This document shows positions 43,988 through 53,185 of a DNA stretch of 64,000 bases, in pieces (within the stretch, counting starts at the first letter, position 1; every line of letters starts with the position of its first letter). The position numbers and the translations under genes are program-made. The notes under the pieces are model-generated. The model had not been told where the DNA came from, did not search any database, and worked only from the letters and a program-made list of their open reading frames with translations. This stretch comes from Streptococcus pneumoniae (GTDB lineage Bacteria > Bacillota > Bacilli > Lactobacillales > Streptococcaceae): NCBI RefSeq assembly GCF_001347015.1, contig NZ_CFGI01000012.1:1-64000 (forward strand). Reading direction: 5' to 3'.

Positions 43988-46882
43988 TTAGTCATTCTCC
44001 GTCTTTTTTCCTCTTAATAGATAAACACCTACTAGAGATATAAGACCTAAGAATTCCATAAGCAGCGTTGACATTGTTCCAGTTGATGGGAGCACTTGCT
44101 TATCTTTTTTATCTGAATTTGAACGATTTTCACTCATTTGATTTGCTTTATCAGCAAGAAGAACCATTTCCTTATCATCAGATTGAGTTTTTCCTTCCCT
44201 ATTTGCCTCTGGCTCGGTAGCCATTTGTTTTTTAGGAAGTGTTTTAATCGCAAATAAGCTGAAATGACTCGTTTTGAAAACGACTTGCCCATTTTCAACT
44301 GTTGATGGGAGCAACTCCAACTCTCCATTTTCTTTCACATGGTAAACTTGAATCTCAGAATCAATATTACCAATTGCAAGACGAACTACTCTCTCTCCCT
44401 TCACATGGGTTTCTTTTCCATCTTTTGAAAGGGAAATATCAAATATGCGCACTGTTCCTTGCCCTGTTTGACGGGTAACATTATCAATCATTTCTTTTGT
44501 TGTTACCTCTTTAAGATTGACAGAGTCTGCTTCTGTAGCAGTTTCAAACATAACAGTAATCTTGGCATTCCCATTTTGAGTTGTAAATACCTTTTGAACA
44601 GTAGATGTCGGTTGAGATGAGAGAGTAGGAGAAAGACTGTTAGATCTTGTAGGAGATGAAGAATTTGTCTCGTTTCCTGATGGTTTACTTGGGGTAGATG
44701 GTTCTACTTCTTGCTCTTTTTCTGGAGATTTTGGTTTAGTGGAAGCACTAGAATTTCCTGAAGAGCTAGTGGAACCGGAGTGACTTCCTGTGGTTGAATC
44801 TGATGGGTTCTGCTCTTTTTCCGCAGATTTACTTGGAGCAGGTTCCCCTGGTTTTTCTGGAGATTTTGGTTTAGTGGAAGCACTAGAACTTCCTGAAGAG
44901 CTAGTGGAACCTGATTGACTTCCTGTGGTTGAACCTGATGGGTTCTGCTCCTTTTCCGCAGGTTTGCTTGGAGTAGGTTGCTCTGATTTTTCTGGAGTTT
45001 TTGGAGCTGGTGCTTTCTTCTCCAATTTTCTTACAATCTCTTGGATTTTCTCAAAAGCTGAGCGGAAATTCTTTTCAAAATATCCCTTTAAATTATCACC
45101 AGATAAATTGCTATAATTATCCGACGCAGTCTGCTTCATACCAGATTCAAATTCTTTTATGATATCTCCATCTTTAGGGTATCTTAGCAAGTAGTCTCTT
45201 ACCTGCCTAGTCATTATCTCCATTTGAACATAGAGCTGATAATCTTTAAAGTCCGAGTTATATTTTTTGAAATAATTTTCCTTATGATATTGAGAAGCTA
45301 TATCTTTCACAATATCCTTAAAATCTTTTATAGATTTTTGTATCGTACTTTTTTGATCATCCCAAATGGTCTTTTGTTTTCCATAAAATTCTTCATCTGG
45401 CAACTCTGCTTTCTCGTTCAACTCTTGTAAAGATTTTTCTAATTTTTCTAGTTCTTGAAATCCCTTTTTGATTAAATCTTGAACTTCTTTTGTATCTGAA
45501 AGAGAAGGTGCAGGTTTGTCACTCTGATTCCCTACCTCTGGTTCCGCAGGTTTGCTTGGTTTCGGTTGCTCTGATTTTTCTGGAGTTTCTGGTTTAGTGG
45601 AGGATCCTGAATTTGACGAAGAAGATAAGCCTTTTTTAAAGTTAGACAAAGCTTCATCTAGTTTTGATTGACTCTCTGCCACCAGTTTCTTTAGTTGGGC
45701 TTTTTGGGTTGATTCATCTAATTTATGCAAATACGTTTTTTCAATATCTTTTAGATTTTTAATTAGCTCTACGGTATTGATATGTTGCTCTTTTTCTAAA
45801 TTTTTCTTGATATCATCCAATAAACCTGTTAGATGTTTAGTGACCTCTTCCTTTGCCTTATTTCGCTCTAAATCGATTTCTCTATTTTGATGAGTAGCTA
45901 TCAGTTCATCAATTGCCTGTTTAGATTTTTCTATCAGAGCTTTCAATTCTTCTTTACTCGAAGCACTCTCAAATTGCGTACTATATTCGGATAAAGTCTT
46001 TTGAGACGCCAACAAGAGGTCTCCAAACCAAAAAGCAGCTGGATTTAATTTTGTTAAACGACTTTTTCTATAATTATCCAAAGTTGTTTTAGCAGTTTCT
46101 TTAGCTTCTTTAAGATTTGTCTCCGTAGTTTTTTCAGTAGAAACTATATTTCCTCCTTGATTTTCTACTTTTGGTGGAGTTGGATTATTATGTTCTTTTC
46201 CAGAAGGTGAATCAGAATCTAATCCTTGATTCGCAGGCTTAGTCGTATCACCTCTACCATTAGAAGAATTAGAATTTCCTGATGGTTCACTTTGTTGATT
46301 TGATAAACTATTCTTAAAGTCCTCTACCAACTTATCTAGCTCACTTTGTCCTTTTTGTCTCATCTGTTCCACTTCTGCCTCATCATAAGCTTCATCAAAC
46401 ATACTTTGATACTTTCGGACAATACTTTTAACACCCTCTACTATCTCCCCGATTTTAGAATTATCTTGTTTTTCCAATTTTGTAAGTTCGTCTAAGCGAT
46501 GTTCCATATATTTAGATAGAAGTAACTTAGCTTGAACAACTGCCTCATTACGTTTAGTCTCACGTATTGTCCGAGCCTCATCATAAAATTGATTTTGTAC
46601 GCTCGCTAATGTTGAATAGTCCTTCCCATCTTCAATTTGTTTTCTATAGTCAGCTTTTCTATCACTAGATAAATCCGTATCTTCCAACTCTTTTATCAAC
46701 TGCTGTCTATATTCCTTCAACCTATCTTGCCCACTAGATGTAACCATGGGGCTATTTCCACCTCCAACCACTTCTGCATGGACTACTCCTCCTAAGAACA
46801 GACTAGCAACCACTACACTAGCTACTCCAACACTAAATTTACGAATTGAATAACGTACTTTTCTCTCACTTTTTGATGCAAA
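43988..46882 (-). CDS. LPXTG-anchored PspC/CbpA-like surface protein
   Basis: A 964-residue surface protein at the cbpA/pspC locus. The start at 46882 has GGAGG eight bases upstream and gives MFASKSERKVRYSIRKFSVG, the signal peptide of the PspC family. After the signal come alternating helical, highly charged segments (~40-210, ~280-430, ~470-640) separated by Pro/Ser-rich linkers. Two near-identical ~42-residue Pro/Ser repeats (KPSxSAEKEQNPS type) follow at ~650-735. Next is a compact beta domain (~775-905; FTTQNGNAKITVMFETATEA to VVFKTSHFSLFAIKTLP), then LPSTG and a membrane tail. It has a sortase anchor instead of choline-binding repeats, as in the Hic-type PspC alleles. I did not see the RNYPT motif used for pIgR binding. 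The ligand (factor H or another) is undetermined. Confidence 0.88.
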   Translation of the reverse strand, partial: FASKSERKVRYSIRKFSVGVASVVVASLFLGGVVHAEVVGGGNSPMVTSSGQDRLKEYRQQLIKELEDTDLSSDRKADYRKQIEDGKDYSTLASVQNQFYDEARTIRETKRNEAVVQAKLLLSKYMEHRLDELTKLEKQDNSKIGEIVEGVKSIVRKYQSMFDEAYDEAEVEQMRQKGQSELDKLVEDFKNSLSNQQSEPSGNSNSSNGRGDTTKPANQGLDSDSPSGKEHNNPTPPKVENQGGNIVSTEKTTETNLKEAKETAKTTLDNYRKSRLTKLNPAAFWFGDLLLASQKTLSEYSTQFESASSKEELKALIEKSKQAIDELIATHQNREIDLERNKAKEEVTKHLTGLLDDIKKNLEKEQHINTVELIKNLKDIEKTYLHKLDESTQKAQLKKLVAESQSKLDEALSNFKKGLSSSSNSGSSTKPETPEKSEQPKPSKPAEPEVGNQSDKPAPSLSDTKEVQDLIKKGFQELEKLEKSLQELNEKAELPDEEFYGKQKTIWDDQKSTIQKSIKDFKDIVKDIASQYHKENYFKKYNSDFKDYQLYVQMEIMTRQVRDYLLRYPKDGDIIKEFESGMKQTASDNYSNLSGDNLKGYFEKNFRSAFEKIQEIVRKLEKKAPAPKTPEKSEQPTPSKPAEKEQNPSGSTTGSQSGSTSSSGSSSASTKPKSPEKPGEPAPSKSAEKEQNPSDSTTGSHSGSTSSSGNSSASTKPKSPEKEQEVEPSTPSKPSGNETNSSSPTRSNSLSPTLSSQPTSTVQKVFTTQNGNAKITVMFETATEADSVNLKEVTTKEMIDNVTRQTGQGTVRIFDISLSKDGKETHVKGERVVRLAIGNIDSEIQVYHVKENGELELLPSTVENGQVVFKTSHFSLFAIKTLPKKQMATEPEANREGKTQSDDKEMVLLADKANQMSENRSNSDKKDKQVLPSTGTMSTLLMEFLGLISLVGVYLLRGKKTEND

Positions 46883-46916
46883 CATAATTATTTCCTCCAA
46901 TATTTTTCTTAACACT

Positions 46917-46948
46917 ACTATATCATTTCAATATGAACTGTATATGAA
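46917..46948 (-). promoter_or_regulatory. Promoter of the PspC-like gene with a phased heptad pair
   Basis: On the minus strand: TTCATAT, ACAG, TTCATAT (46942-46948 and 46931-46937), then 8 bp, then -10 TATAGT (46917-46922). There is no -35 of its own. An 11-bp-phased direct repeat at this place is typical of OmpR-family activator sites. Confidence 0.65.
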
Positions 46949-46961
46949 TTGAATCTTGTAT

Positions 46962-47489
46962 TTATCTCTTTATGCTTCCATTTGGGATTATAACTTCATG
47001 TAATAACTTTTCCTCTTCAGCTATTCGTCGATACAAAATAACTGCATAAACTGGAAAAACTAAAACAAAAGTCATATAGGCATGACTCAGCAAGGTCAAG
47101 CCAATCAACTCAGGAAGGATATTTAAAAAGTAATTGGGATGTTTTACTGTCCTAAATAAGACATGATCCACAAACTTATGATTCGGTGCTAACATCAACT
47201 TGACTGTCCAAATATCCCCAAGCAGATGAATAACAAGTAGCAACATCAACATAGAAAATATCAGGAGCACCAAACCCACAACACTCATCATATTGAAAGA
47301 CGGTCGATAGACTAGGGCTTCCATAAAACAAGCCAGATAAAAAACAATATGAACCAAGGTAAGACGTTTGGTATTTTTAATGCCAAATTCTCGCCCACCA
47401 TCCCTACGAAGCCGTTTTTCATTTGCAATTGATTTCTTGAGGAACAACAAGCGAATTAAAAATACACAGATAATGATTATTGCTATCAT
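46962..47489 (-). CDS. Isoprenylcysteine-methyltransferase-like membrane protein
   Basis: A 175-residue protein with about five hydrophobic segments and the ICMT/PEMT-type signature VKHPNYFLNILPELIG (~115-130) followed by EEEKLL. Such proteins are small membrane methyltransferases; a substrate is not known for streptococci. Position next to the pspC-like gene and TCS06 matches the pneumococcal gene reported as a second RR06 target (spr1996 locus, recalled). ATG at 47489 has GGGGAT just upstream. It is separated by 79 bases from the pspC-like gene, which has its own promoter. Confidence 0.8.
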   Translation of the reverse strand: MIAIIIICVFLIRLLFLKKSIANEKRLRRDGGREFGIKNTKRLTLVHIVFYLACFMEALVYRPSFNMMSVVGLVLLIFSMLMLLLVIHLLGDIWTVKLMLAPNHKFVDHVLFRTVKHPNYFLNILPELIGLTLLSHAYMTFVLVFPVYAVILYRRIAEEEKLLHEVIIPNGSIKR

Positions 47490-47512
47490 CACGATCCCCT
47501 TTCTTTACCACT

Positions 47513-47544
47513 ACTGTAACATCTCTATGTTAACCCAATATGAA
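47513..47544 (-). promoter_or_regulatory. Promoter of the ICMT-like gene with the same heptad pair
   Basis: TTCATAT, TGGG, TTAACAT (47538-47544 and 47527-47533), 8 bp, then -10 TACAGT (47513-47518) preceded by TGT. Geometry is identical to the pspC-like promoter. Confidence 0.6.
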
Positions 47545-47657
47545 TTGAAAAAGAAAAAGAACGAAAACTGATTCCGTTCTTTGATTTACTCTATCACTAC
47601 CATTCAAACTATGCTTCCTTAAATCATCCTCAAGTAAGAAAAGAGTATCACTAAAAG

Positions 47658-49001
47658 CTAACTATCTGGTAACAAGCAGATTTTAAATTCCATCCCTTGT
47701 TCATAAGGCAAGAAACTATAGGACATACGATGACTCTCTAAGATATTCTTAACAATATAAAGACCCAACCCTGATCCTGTTTCTCTGTCTGTTACAATTT
47801 GTGAATGGTAAAAAATATCAAATAAATGTTCTAACTCTTCCTGATTCAACGGAGCACATGTATTCCTAATAGAAAGATAACCATCTTGCTCAGAAATAGT
47901 CACAATGCCAGATTGATCTGAGTACTTAATAGCATTACTGATAAGATTTGTCAAGACTTTATCCAAAGCCTTCAAGCTCATCCTTACTTTTGTATCAGTA
48001 GTCAACTGATTATCAATCACAAGATTTTTAGAAAATACCAATTCCTGATATCGAGACAAAACATCTGTCAAAACGGTATTTACCATTAAAATCTCACTGC
48101 ACTCTGTCCATTCTTGAAATTTAGAAGATTCCAACACTTCCTCTAGCAAGAAACTCATCTGATCGATTTTATCAATACTCTTTTCAAGATACTTAGGATG
48201 ATCTTTATAATCTCCCACATTATATTGCATATTTTCTAAGATAATCCTGAGAGTAGCTAGAGGTGTCTTTAATTCATGTGATGCTCCACGGACAAAGGAA
48301 ACCTTTTGATTTTGCAATTTTACAATTTGCTCATTGCGATTTTCCAACTCATGAATAACCTTCAACAAGTGCTCATACACACCATTAATCTGCTTTCCAA
48401 CTTCACCAACTTCATCTTTTCTGCTTTCATCAAAACGAATATTGTCATCCAAATCTTGCATCTTACTAGTCACTTCTGAAATGTAAAAAAGAGGATTGAG
48501 CAAGCGTTTCGTATAAAAATAAGAAAAAACAAAGGAAAAAGCAATTGTAACCAAAAATGTATATGGGAGATACAAAAGCAAAATATTCTTTGCTTCTTTG
48601 TAGATATCCACTCCCTGCACAAATTGCACCGTTACCTGTTTACCATCTGCTGTACTAACAGGCATATCTAACATCACAATATAATTTGATAGCTCTCCAT
48701 CTTTAATATCCAAGTCATGCACAAGAGGGAGCCGCTTATCTAAGATATCTCTTTTAAGGTGAGCAGATATAGTCAAGGACTTTGAATAAGATTGGAGTAA
48801 GCTTGGAATTTCGTCAGCTGTCTTAGTCTTTAAATACTCCGTAAACACTCTTGCGCTCTCATTAAACTTTTCCCCCTCCAATTGAATATAATAAAAAGGA
48901 AAGGTCAAATAAATAGCTATATGAATGACTAGACCAACACCACCTAGAATTGCAAAACTTCTTAAAAAAGACCTGGTTAATAATTTAGGATTTTTTATCA
49001 T
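47658..49001 (-). CDS. Sensor histidine kinase (TCS06-type, HK06)
   Basis: A 447-residue kinase: transmembrane helix ~13-40, an extracellular sensor domain (~41-140), a second helix (~142-165) and a HAMP-like linker. The H-box [15 protein letters not shown] has the phospho-accepting His242; N-box LISNAIKYS and G-box [11 protein letters not shown] complete the catalytic domain. The gene overlaps the regulator stop by four bases. By position and type it is the partner of the RR06-like regulator. The signal is unknown. Confidence 0.9.
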   Translation of the reverse strand: MIKNPKLLTRSFLRSFAILGGVGLVIHIAIYLTFPFYYIQLEGEKFNESARVFTEYLKTKTADEIPSLLQSYSKSLTISAHLKRDILDKRLPLVHDLDIKDGELSNYIVMLDMPVSTADGKQVTVQFVQGVDIYKEAKNILLLYLPYTFLVTIAFSFVFSYFYTKRLLNPLFYISEVTSKMQDLDDNIRFDESRKDEVGEVGKQINGVYEHLLKVIHELENRNEQIVKLQNQKVSFVRGASHELKTPLATLRIILENMQYNVGDYKDHPKYLEKSIDKIDQMSFLLEEVLESSKFQEWTECSEILMVNTVLTDVLSRYQELVFSKNLVIDNQLTTDTKVRMSLKALDKVLTNLISNAIKYSDQSGIVTISEQDGYLSIRNTCAPLNQEELEHLFDIFYHSQIVTDRETGSGLGLYIVKNILESHRMSYSFLPYEQGMEFKICLLPDS

Positions 49002-49651
49002 AAGCTAATCTTATACCCAACATTTTTCACAGTCACAATGCAATCTAAAGCTAATTTTTTGCGAAGAGTACGAATATAGACATCAACGACCCTATCACAA
49101 GGTAAATCAGCTACATCTTTTGAAATTTCTTCCAATATCTGCTCTCTACTTAAAACTTGATTTTTATGCTGAATCAAACACTTTAGTACCAATAATTCCT
49201 TTGGTTTGAGATCAATTTCTTCATTTTTATAATGTGCTTTGTAAGAGGTAAAATCCACTGTTACATCCTGATATTGCCAAAGATCCTCTATGACGTAGTA
49301 ACGTCTGATAAGCGCTTTAATACGCTTGGCAAGCAGTACCAAAGAAAAAGGCTTTGTCACATGATCATCAGCATAGAGATCAAATACCTGTGACTGAGTA
49401 GTTTCATCTCCTAGAGCACTCAAGACGATGACAGGAATATCGTGCTCTTGATTGATTTCTTTTAACACTTCAAAACCACTCTTCCTAGGCATCATTAAAT
49501 CCAGTACCATGAGATGGATAGGGAGATCTTGAAATTTTTCCAAGGCCTCTTGTCCATCCTTAGCCATAATGACATGATAACCCTCTTCTGTCAGAAATGC
49601 TGCAATTCCTTCTCTAATCATTTCCTCGTCATCTGCAACTAAAATGTTCAT
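48998..49651 (-). CDS. OmpR-family response regulator (TCS06-type, RR06)
   Basis: A 217-residue regulator with a receiver domain (acidic pocket DDEE, phospho-acceptor Asp51 in [12 protein letters not shown], Thr/Ser region VLSALGDE, Lys in HVTKPFS). A winged-helix DNA-binding domain follows (~125-217; [23 protein letters not shown]). In S. pneumoniae this system controls cbpA and the neighbouring gene (established). Both equivalents here carry a matching phased repeat in their promoters. Confidence 0.92.
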   Translation of the reverse strand: MNILVADDEEMIREGIAAFLTEEGYHVIMAKDGQEALEKFQDLPIHLMVLDLMMPRKSGFEVLKEINQEHDIPVIVLSALGDETTQSQVFDLYADDHVTKPFSLVLLAKRIKALIRRYYVIEDLWQYQDVTVDFTSYKAHYKNEEIDLKPKELLVLKCLIQHKNQVLSREQILEEISKDVADLPCDRVVDVYIRTLRKKLALDCIVTVKNVGYKISL

Positions 49652-50021
49652 CTCTCTCCCTTTCTACTACCGGAACTTCACACATCTATTTCCTGTATGC
49701 TATTTGAAAATTTCCTACCAGCCTATCATCTATGATAATGGAATGGATTTCATTTATCCGCTACTTGTTGTCAACAACAACGTAAATACAAGAAAATCAT
49801 TCATCTTGCAGCTTAGTTTGATTTTTCAAATACCAGCTAGAACGGGTTTGACAGGCAAAAAAGAAACAGGTCTCTTTCGAAAGGATAAAAATTTCAGATA
49901 AGACTGCTCTTTTTCTACTACACACGCTCTAAGACAAATACGATGGAGGGTAATAAACATATGAATTTTGAGTTGAATAGTGAAAACCATGGATCCTTTA
50001 GAAGCTATAGGTTTTAGTTTC
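49652..50021. other. Intergenic between the TCS operon and clpC
   Basis: Contains the leader of the response regulator gene and AT-rich DNA. No open frame with a ribosome binding site, and no copy of the heptad pair, was seen. The promoter of the TCS operon could not be placed with confidence. Confidence 0.4.
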
Positions 50022-50134
50022 ATACTCTTCGAAAATCTCTTCAAACCACGTCAGCTCTATCTGCAACCTCAAAACAGCGTTTTGAGCAACCTGCGGCTAT
50101 CTTCCTAGTTTGCTCTTTGATTTTCATTGAGTAT
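50022..50134. repeat. RUP-type intergenic repeat element
   Basis: A 113-bp element with terminal inverted repeats: ATACTCTTCGAAAATC at the left, and GATTTTCATTGAGTAT at the right, whose complement is ATACTCAATGAAAATC. The ends and inner phrases (ACCACGTCAGCTCTATCTGC; GCAACCTGCGGCTA) match the RUP/related small repeats common in pneumococcus and S. mitis intergenic DNA, as recalled. Non-coding; mobilised in trans at most. Confidence 0.7.
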
Positions 50135-50174
50135 CACTCCACTGTGAGTTATGGTCGCTGATACTTTTATTCTT

Positions 50175-52607
50175 TTATACAATATCAAATTTTAACTGGC
50201 CTGCTTTAACACCAATCTTAAGTGTGCTGCCTGCCACTAAATCTCCCTTAAGAAGAAATTCTGCCAACTTGTCCTCCACTTCTGTTTGCAGGGTTCTGCG
50301 AAGTGGGCGAGCTCCCATCTCTGGGTCATATCCTTGATTTGCTAACAATTTCAGAGCTGAAGCTTGTAATTTCAAGTCAATGCCTTTTTCAGCCAAACTT
50401 GCCACTAAAGGCTTGACCATAATCTTCACCACTTCCTGCATATGGTCACTAGACAGGCTATGGAAGACCACCTTTTCATCAATACGGTTGATAAACTCAG
50501 GTCTATAAGCCTTTTTCAACTCTTCAAACATACGTTTTTCCATATTTTCCTGGTCAAAACGAATATCCTTTGCCCCAAAACCAACTGTCTTGTCATCACG
50601 AAGGGCTGTCGCACCGAGATTTGACGTCATGATGATAATAGTATTTGAAAAGTCAACTTTGCGTCCCTTGCTATCGGTCAAGACACCATCATCCAAGACC
50701 TGCAAGAGAACATTAAAGATGTCTGGGTGGGCCTTCTCTACTTCATCAAAGAGGAGAACGGAATAGGGTTTGTTACGAACCTTCTCAGTCAACTCCCCAC
50801 CTTCTTCGTAGCCCACATAACCTGGAGGAGCTCCGTTGAGACGGCTGGCTGCGAATTTCTCCATATACTCACTCATATCAAAACGGATAAGGGCTGATTC
50901 GTCATCAAAAAGAACTTCTGCTAGAGCCTTGGCCAATTCGGTCTTACCGACACCTGTAGGCCCTAAGAACATAAAGGAACCAATCGGACGCTTGTGACTA
51001 CGAATACCTGACTGGTTGCGGCGAATGGCACGGCTAATGCTTGAAACTGCTTGATCTTGACCGATGACACGTTTGTGCAGTTCCGCTTCCAAGTTTAAGT
51101 ATTTCTTAGCATCAGTCTGAGTCAGTTTTTGAACGGGGATACCTGACAAGCGACTCAAGGTGGTCAAAATATCAGACTCTGTCACCAAGTCTTTATAGAC
51201 AGGCACTTCCTCTTCTTTGGCGATTAGCTGAGCTGCCTGTTTCCACTTACCATCCATCAAGGCCTTGTCAGCTGGGCTTAAGTCAGAATCGTCTGCTTTT
51301 ACATGCTTAGCCTTATTTTGCACTGTTGCTGCTGCTTCATCCAAGAGATCAATAGCAGAGTCTGGCAAATGGCGACTAGTCAAGTAACGATGGGCCATCT
51401 TGACAGCTGTTTCAACCGCTTCATCTGTGATTTGCACACGGTGATGTTTCTCATAAGTCGCCTTCAAACCTTGCAAAATGGTCATGCTGTCTGCAACACT
51501 TGGCTCTTCAATCGTTACTTTAGCGAAACGACGAGAAAGGGCAGCATCTTTTTCGATATGTTTTTGATATTCTTCCTGAGTGGTGGCACCAACTGTTCTC
51601 AAGGTTCCACGCGCCAAGGCTGGCTTCAAGATATTGGCCGCATCCAGAGTTGAATCAATTCCACTACCAGAACCCATGATGGTATGGAGCTCATCGATAA
51701 AGAGGATGACTTGGCCATCTTCTTCAATATCCTTAATGATATTATTCATGCGCTCTTCAAAGTCACCACGGAAGCGTGTCCCTGCAACGACATTCATCAA
51801 ATCAAGCTCTAACACGCGCATCTTAGCCATTTCCGCAGGTACATCACCACTAGCAATACGCTGAGCGAGCCCAAGCGCCAAGGCTGTTTTCCCGACACCA
51901 GCATCCCCAACCAAGACAGGATTATTCTTGGTTTTACGGCTCAAGATTTGAATCATACGCGAGATTTCCTTATCCCGACCGATGACTGGTTCTAACTTGC
52001 CAGAACGCGCTTGCTCTGTCAAATCATGCGTATAATCCTCGAGACCACCACTCGGAGTCTGGGGCATGCCCATCATGTTAGCCATAGAATTTTGCTTATC
52101 AGCTACTGTACGATGGCGTTGGCGTAGAGCCTTGAGGTCTTCACGAGTCCAACCTGCACGTTCTTCTAGATTTCGACGAAGGGCAGCAATCTTGACCTGA
52201 TCTTTCTTGTCTTCATAAGAAAAACCAGCCCTCTCCAAGATACGAGTCGCCAAGGCATTGCCATCATGCAAAATCGCATAGAGGACATGCTCTGTCCCTA
52301 GCACCTTAGCATGGACCACTGACGCCACATATTCCGCTTCGTCAAAAAGGACCTGCAAACGATGGGAGAACGGCAATTCCGTAAAGGTTTCATCCTGGCT
52401 ATAGTCCGTTTCAGTCAGTTCCAAAGCCACCTCTTCTAAACGGTCCATCTCATATGGATAATCATTTAAAGTTGCCCCTGCCACACTATAACTGTGATTG
52501 GACATGGCAATCAACAAGTGCCAAGACTCTAGGTAACGAGCTCCAAAATGGCCAGCAACCATGTAGGCACTTTCGATACATTCATTCAATGCTTTTGAAT
52601 AGTTCAT
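50175..52607 (-). CDS. clpC: ClpC, Clp protease ATPase subunit
   Basis: An 810-residue AAA+ unfoldase. Seen: N-terminal Clp_N repeat (~1-145), first AAA module with GDAGVGKTALALGLA and FIDELHT, a middle coiled region, and a second AAA module with GPTGVGKTELAKALAE and LLFDEVEKAHPD. It works with ClpP and, in this group, in protein quality control and competence shut-off. The gene follows ctsR by one base and is under CtsR heat-shock control. Confidence 0.96.
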   Translation of the reverse strand: MNYSKALNECIESAYMVAGHFGARYLESWHLLIAMSNHSYSVAGATLNDYPYEMDRLEEVALELTETDYSQDETFTELPFSHRLQVLFDEAEYVASVVHAKVLGTEHVLYAILHDGNALATRILERAGFSYEDKKDQVKIAALRRNLEERAGWTREDLKALRQRHRTVADKQNSMANMMGMPQTPSGGLEDYTHDLTEQARSGKLEPVIGRDKEISRMIQILSRKTKNNPVLVGDAGVGKTALALGLAQRIASGDVPAEMAKMRVLELDLMNVVAGTRFRGDFEERMNNIIKDIEEDGQVILFIDELHTIMGSGSGIDSTLDAANILKPALARGTLRTVGATTQEEYQKHIEKDAALSRRFAKVTIEEPSVADSMTILQGLKATYEKHHRVQITDEAVETAVKMAHRYLTSRHLPDSAIDLLDEAAATVQNKAKHVKADDSDLSPADKALMDGKWKQAAQLIAKEEEVPVYKDLVTESDILTTLSRLSGIPVQKLTQTDAKKYLNLEAELHKRVIGQDQAVSSISRAIRRNQSGIRSHKRPIGSFMFLGPTGVGKTELAKALAEVLFDDESALIRFDMSEYMEKFAASRLNGAPPGYVGYEEGGELTEKVRNKPYSVLLFDEVEKAHPDIFNVLLQVLDDGVLTDSKGRKVDFSNTIIIMTSNLGATALRDDKTVGFGAKDIRFDQENMEKRMFEELKKAYRPEFINRIDEKVVFHSLSSDHMQEVVKIMVKPLVASLAEKGIDLKLQASALKLLANQGYDPEMGARPLRRTLQTEVEDKLAEFLLKGDLVAGSTLKIGVKAGQLKFDIV

Positions 52608-52608
52608 C

Positions 52609-53067
52609 TTACTTCCCTTTTCTATCTACCTCTTGTATGACCTGTCGTAGCATGTTTGCACGAACAACTGGAGCTTCTTCTCCTAAAACGCGATCCAAAG
52701 CTACTGATACTAGCAAATTCATCTCCTGCTTGGTCATCAATTCCTGCTCAACCAAAAGCTGCAGAATATCTTCATAAATTTCTTGACTAACTCGCTCGCC
52801 AATCGAATAAAGCAGCTCCCTGAGCATTTCATGATGACTAGAAAACTCAATCCGTCCTATACGAATGTAGCCTCCGCCACCACGCTTACTTTCAACCAAG
52901 TAGCCTCTACTTTCCGTAAAGCGTGTCTTGATCACATAGTTGATCTGACTAGGAACAACCTGAAAGGTATCTGCCAACTGACTCCGTTGCAACTCCACAA
53001 TACCAGATTGATCTAAAATCGCCTTGATGTAGGCCTCAATATGATCCGATGTATTTTTAAATCTCAT
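52609..53067 (-). CDS. ctsR: CtsR, repressor of class III heat-shock genes
   Basis: A 152-residue winged-helix repressor. The glycine-rich wing ESKRGGGGYIRIGRI (~58-72), which senses heat in CtsR, is present, with the N-terminal helix-turn-helix before it. First gene of ctsR-clpC and autoregulated through the box upstream. No McsA/McsB genes are present here, as usual in streptococci. Confidence 0.95.
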   Translation of the reverse strand: MRFKNTSDHIEAYIKAILDQSGIVELQRSQLADTFQVVPSQINYVIKTRFTESRGYLVESKRGGGGYIRIGRIEFSSHHEMLRELLYSIGERVSQEIYEDILQLLVEQELMTKQEMNLLVSVALDRVLGEEAPVVRANMLRQVIQEVDRKGK

Positions 53068-53091
53068 TACAAACCCACCTCTCTCTTTAAA

Positions 53092-53115
53092 CCTTGACTA
53101 TCTTTGACTATTATA
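53092..53115 (-). promoter_or_regulatory. CtsR operator and -10 of ctsR-clpC
   Basis: TATAAT (53110-53115) runs directly into AGTCAAAGATAGTCAAGG (53092-53109) on the minus strand. This is the heptad direct repeat (R-GTCAAA-NAN-R-GTCAAA form) bound by CtsR. Confidence 0.88.
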
Positions 53116-53140
53116 CCGAAATTTTCTCATTTTTAAAAGA

Positions 53141-53178
53141 AAAAGGGCGCTGGTAAAGGATAATCTTCACCAACTCCC
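53141..53178 (-). terminator. Terminator of the thiamine/HMP transporter operon
   Basis: A long stem (53145-53159 with 53165-53178, some G-U pairs) followed by TTTTTC on the minus strand, seven bases past the stop. Confidence 0.75.
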
Positions 53179-53185
53179 TATTTTT

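Noticed and set aside
50129-50165. Inverted repeat AGTATCA...TGATACT considered as clpC terminator
   Set aside because: The T-rich tail is on the plus strand, opposite to clpC transcription, and the left arm overlaps the RUP end. It cannot be assigned to clpC with confidence.
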